A stretch of 64,000 bases of DNA. Source: Candolleomyces eurysporus (taxonomy: Eukaryota; Basidiomycota; Agaricomycetes; Agaricales; Psathyrellaceae). The translations under genes and the position numbers were made by a program. Shown one piece after another: positions 61,852 through 64,000 of this stretch. Within the stretch, counting starts at the first letter, position 1. Every line of letters starts with the position of its first letter. The stretch is from contig JANBPK010000787.1 of the NCBI GenBank assembly GCA_027579435.1, forward strand, positions 20,224-84,223. Reading direction: 5' to 3'. The notes beneath the pieces are model-generated. The model made no database searches, was not told the origin of the DNA, and worked only from the letters and a program-made list of their open reading frames with translations.

Positions 61852-63110
61852 TCAAGGAGGAGATGCTGCTGCCTGAACCGCGCGGCCATCCTCCGAAGTT
61901 CCAACAACAGCCTGGTACGAGGGAGGCTCATCTTGTATCCCCGCGGCAGCATTTCCGCCGTCCCTTCCGCCATTACTACCCTCTCCGCCACCGGTCAGCT
62001 GCAAGCCCGCAGAAGTAACTGGTAGATTCGAAAGTCTGCCACTAGTACCCTGAGGCGAGTTGCCGCTCTGCCCCGGCGAGGCGAAGTGAACGGGTTCCGG
62101 GAAGCTGAGCGTCACCGGTACCGGTCTTAGTCCACTGCTTCCTGGACTTGAGCGGCTCTCGATAGCTTCGATATTGGAGTCCATCAGGAGAGCAATATGC
62201 CCACGCAACTCTTGAATCTTGTTCTGCGTCTCTTCCGACGAACTTCCCATCGATACTAGGTCGTCGATTTGCGATAACAGCTGTTGGATTTGTAGCATTC
62301 GATGGTGAAGCGTGGATGGGCTTGGATGGTGTGTATCTGGCGCAACGGCTCCGGGCTCTCGAGATGCGAGCGGTGAGTCGCTGTCCTGAGTCCTTGAATC
62401 GGCCCCGGACTGGTGGTCGACTTCCATCAGCGCCGCAATTCCCCTTCGCAACTGTATGATCTTCATCATCTCCAACGAATGCTCTCCATAACCTCCGCTC
62501 GGTGCTGCACTCGTTAAGCTACTCAGCTGGTTCACCATCGCTTGCGTCCTTTGCATTCGTTGCATAAGTGTAAGTCCGGTGATGTCTCCAAATTCGGCCT
62601 CTATGGGCAAGGCGACTTCATTTGGAGAACGTCCAAGTCGGATTTCGGTATGCGAGACGGAGGAAACGAGGTCAAACGCCGTAACGAGTTGGTCCGTTTG
62701 AGATCCATCGTAGGTCGGGAGACCCTGCGCCAGGTCTGTACTTTGTCGTCGAACTGTCCGGACCGATCTGGTATTATGTATAGGTAAGACGCTCGACTGC
62801 GTCCTTCGTTGAGGGACTACAGAATTCCGTTATTATCGAGGTGAGGACAATCCAGTGTTTGGGGTACTGTAATACACGTACGAGTGGCCTTGTAATACGC
62901 AGTGCCCCTCCGGTCCCTTGATCTTATAAACTTTGCGACAGACAAAAGGATAGCCAACAAGGCGATAATTCCTACACATACGCCCGCGATTAGACCTACA
63001 GTTCCGGGAGCATCCTTCTCAGGTACGGAGTTTGAATTCGAGGTCCACGCCGTGCCGTCGGCCCAATGGACTTCATCGGGGCTGATACTGCTACTGCCTG
63101 AGTTCGACAT
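61852..63110 (-). CDS. Single-TM protein with repeated coiled-coil motifs and PPSY tail, C3
   Basis: Two exons, 62882-63110 and 61852-62816, giving 397 residues in phase 1. The N-terminus is Ser/Asn-rich (residues 1-35, probably outside), then one TM helix (VGLIAGVCVGIIALLAILLS), basic RSRDRRG, and a large inner part with VRTVRRQSTD (compare TIRRRDTE in C1). The duplicated helices are RMQRTQAMVNQLSSL..EMMKIIQLRRGIAALME and RMLQIQQLLSQIDDL..KIQELRGHIALLMD. The C-terminus holds DEPPSYQAVVGTS, a PPxY motif in the same place as PPPY in C1. The intron position and phase equal those of C1, confirming common descent. It faces the D array from the right while C1 faces it from the left. Confidence 0.75.
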
Positions 63111-64000
63111 CGGGGCGCTTTATTTGGTTTGGGTTGGTGGGGTGGTCAATATAAGAGTTTCGTGAAGCGATAAGAGCACTATGCTCTCCGACGACTTATC
63201 TCGTCTATTTATACTCATACTTGTTTCGGCGGAGGCATTAAGGAATGCGATGCTTGCTGCGCAGCAGGTCTAGGTTTACGTACGAAAAGAGACCAGGGAC
63301 GTAATATAGCTCAGAAATCAGGCATGCGCTATGTTTATAACAGCACAAGTCGAGCACTCCTTTGGCAACATAGGAATGGATGGACCATGTGGTACTGGGA
63401 TAATCTGACGGCGATGGGCATTCTTCCTTGGATCACGGTCGATGAACAATGTCACGTTGAATTGAATTTCGATTCTTCTTCGGAGAATCATACTATGACA
63501 TGGATTCGACACTCAGATCATAGATGCAGAAAGCCAAGTCATCGGCGGTAGTCCAAGTCCGTTTGGCTAGGTCGATCAGCTTGGCAGCAATTGCTTTGAC
63601 TTTAACCGCGACTCTCGGCCAACTTCCTTTCGATACTCAAAGCGACACTCTCCATACAAGACACCCTAGCTACCCTTCACTGCCCAGCGTCTGTTTTAAA
63701 TTAAATAAGTCGCTCCCAACCAAGCTTTGGCAACGTCCGTATTCACTTGGTGTGCAACCAACCTCCCCAAGCTGCACACTCGTTTGCTACAAGGTGGGTT
63801 CTTGCTTCTCGACGAGAACGACAGTATGAATGCCGCTCTACACGCTCTCTTTCCCAAGGCAATCTCGCGTGCTTGTGATGAAGTGAAGCTGGTCCTAGCC
63901 AATCCTTGTAGAGTTGATTTGGAGAAAGATTGGCCGAGTCCTTCTCCAGTTGAGGTCTGGAACTAGATTACTGTTGAGAGTTTCAACTGCACTCCTAGTA
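63111..64000. other. Right end, C3 promoter and unassigned coding-like stretches
   Basis: The first 150 bases should hold the C3 promoter. Plus-strand open stretches at 63324-63551 (Trp-rich) and 63727-63966 (with NAALHALFPKAISRACDEVK) look protein-like. They could be exons of a decayed or truncated gene, but I cannot name a family or join them. Confidence 0.35.

Overview
The window is nuclear DNA from a filamentous basidiomycete, most likely an Agaricomycete. The evidence is many introns of about 50 bases with GT..AG ends, a STE12 factor that carries C2H2 zinc fingers, an Msb1/Mug8-type protein, a Git3-like receptor, and several lineage-typical membrane families (DUF6533-like 7TM proteins, single-TM proteins with PPxY tails). 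The genus cannot be read from the sequence. It is a draft assembly: there is a 320-base N run inside one gene, N is frequent in the first 9 kb, and single Ns elsewhere often sit just before homopolymers, where some are clearly extra bases that break reading frames.

Left half (0-32 kb), mainly conserved single-copy genes: SRP9 (signal recognition particle, minus) and a mitochondrial 2-oxodicarboxylate carrier (plus) share a 216-base divergent promoter. A long stretch without recognised genes follows, then STE12 (MAPK-responsive transcription factor), a DUF6533-like 7TM gene (copy D1), a very long Msb1/Mug8-domain gene with a low-complexity acidic tail, and a convergent glycogen phosphorylase gene of about 30 exons.

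Right half (33-64 kb), a duplication-rich accessory region. Three local tandem segmental duplications are visible. (1) A 2.2-2.6 kb unit holds an intact Git3-like receptor and a broken copy. (2) A unit holds a zinc-ribbon gene (H1/H2); its second copy carries a stray fragment of the neighbouring 3-ketodihydrosphingosine reductase gene. (3) A unit of about 3.6 kb holds the 3' half of a single-TM/PPxY gene plus a DUF6533-like gene. It has produced D3, D4 and D5 together with relics of both families. A second single-TM family (T1, T2, relic T3) and a 280-base element with CACTG-type ends lie between.

Gene structure is the most unusual aspect. Five DUF6533-like copies share a 10-base microexon followed by a 20-base exon. 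The mitochondrial carrier needs a 5-base exon to encode its signature motif. Glycogen phosphorylase has exons of 5, 14, 17, 18 and 22 bases. Such exons are easily missed by gene finders. Functionally the conserved genes are unrelated housekeeping and signalling genes. The right half is rich in putative membrane sensors and adaptors of unknown role.
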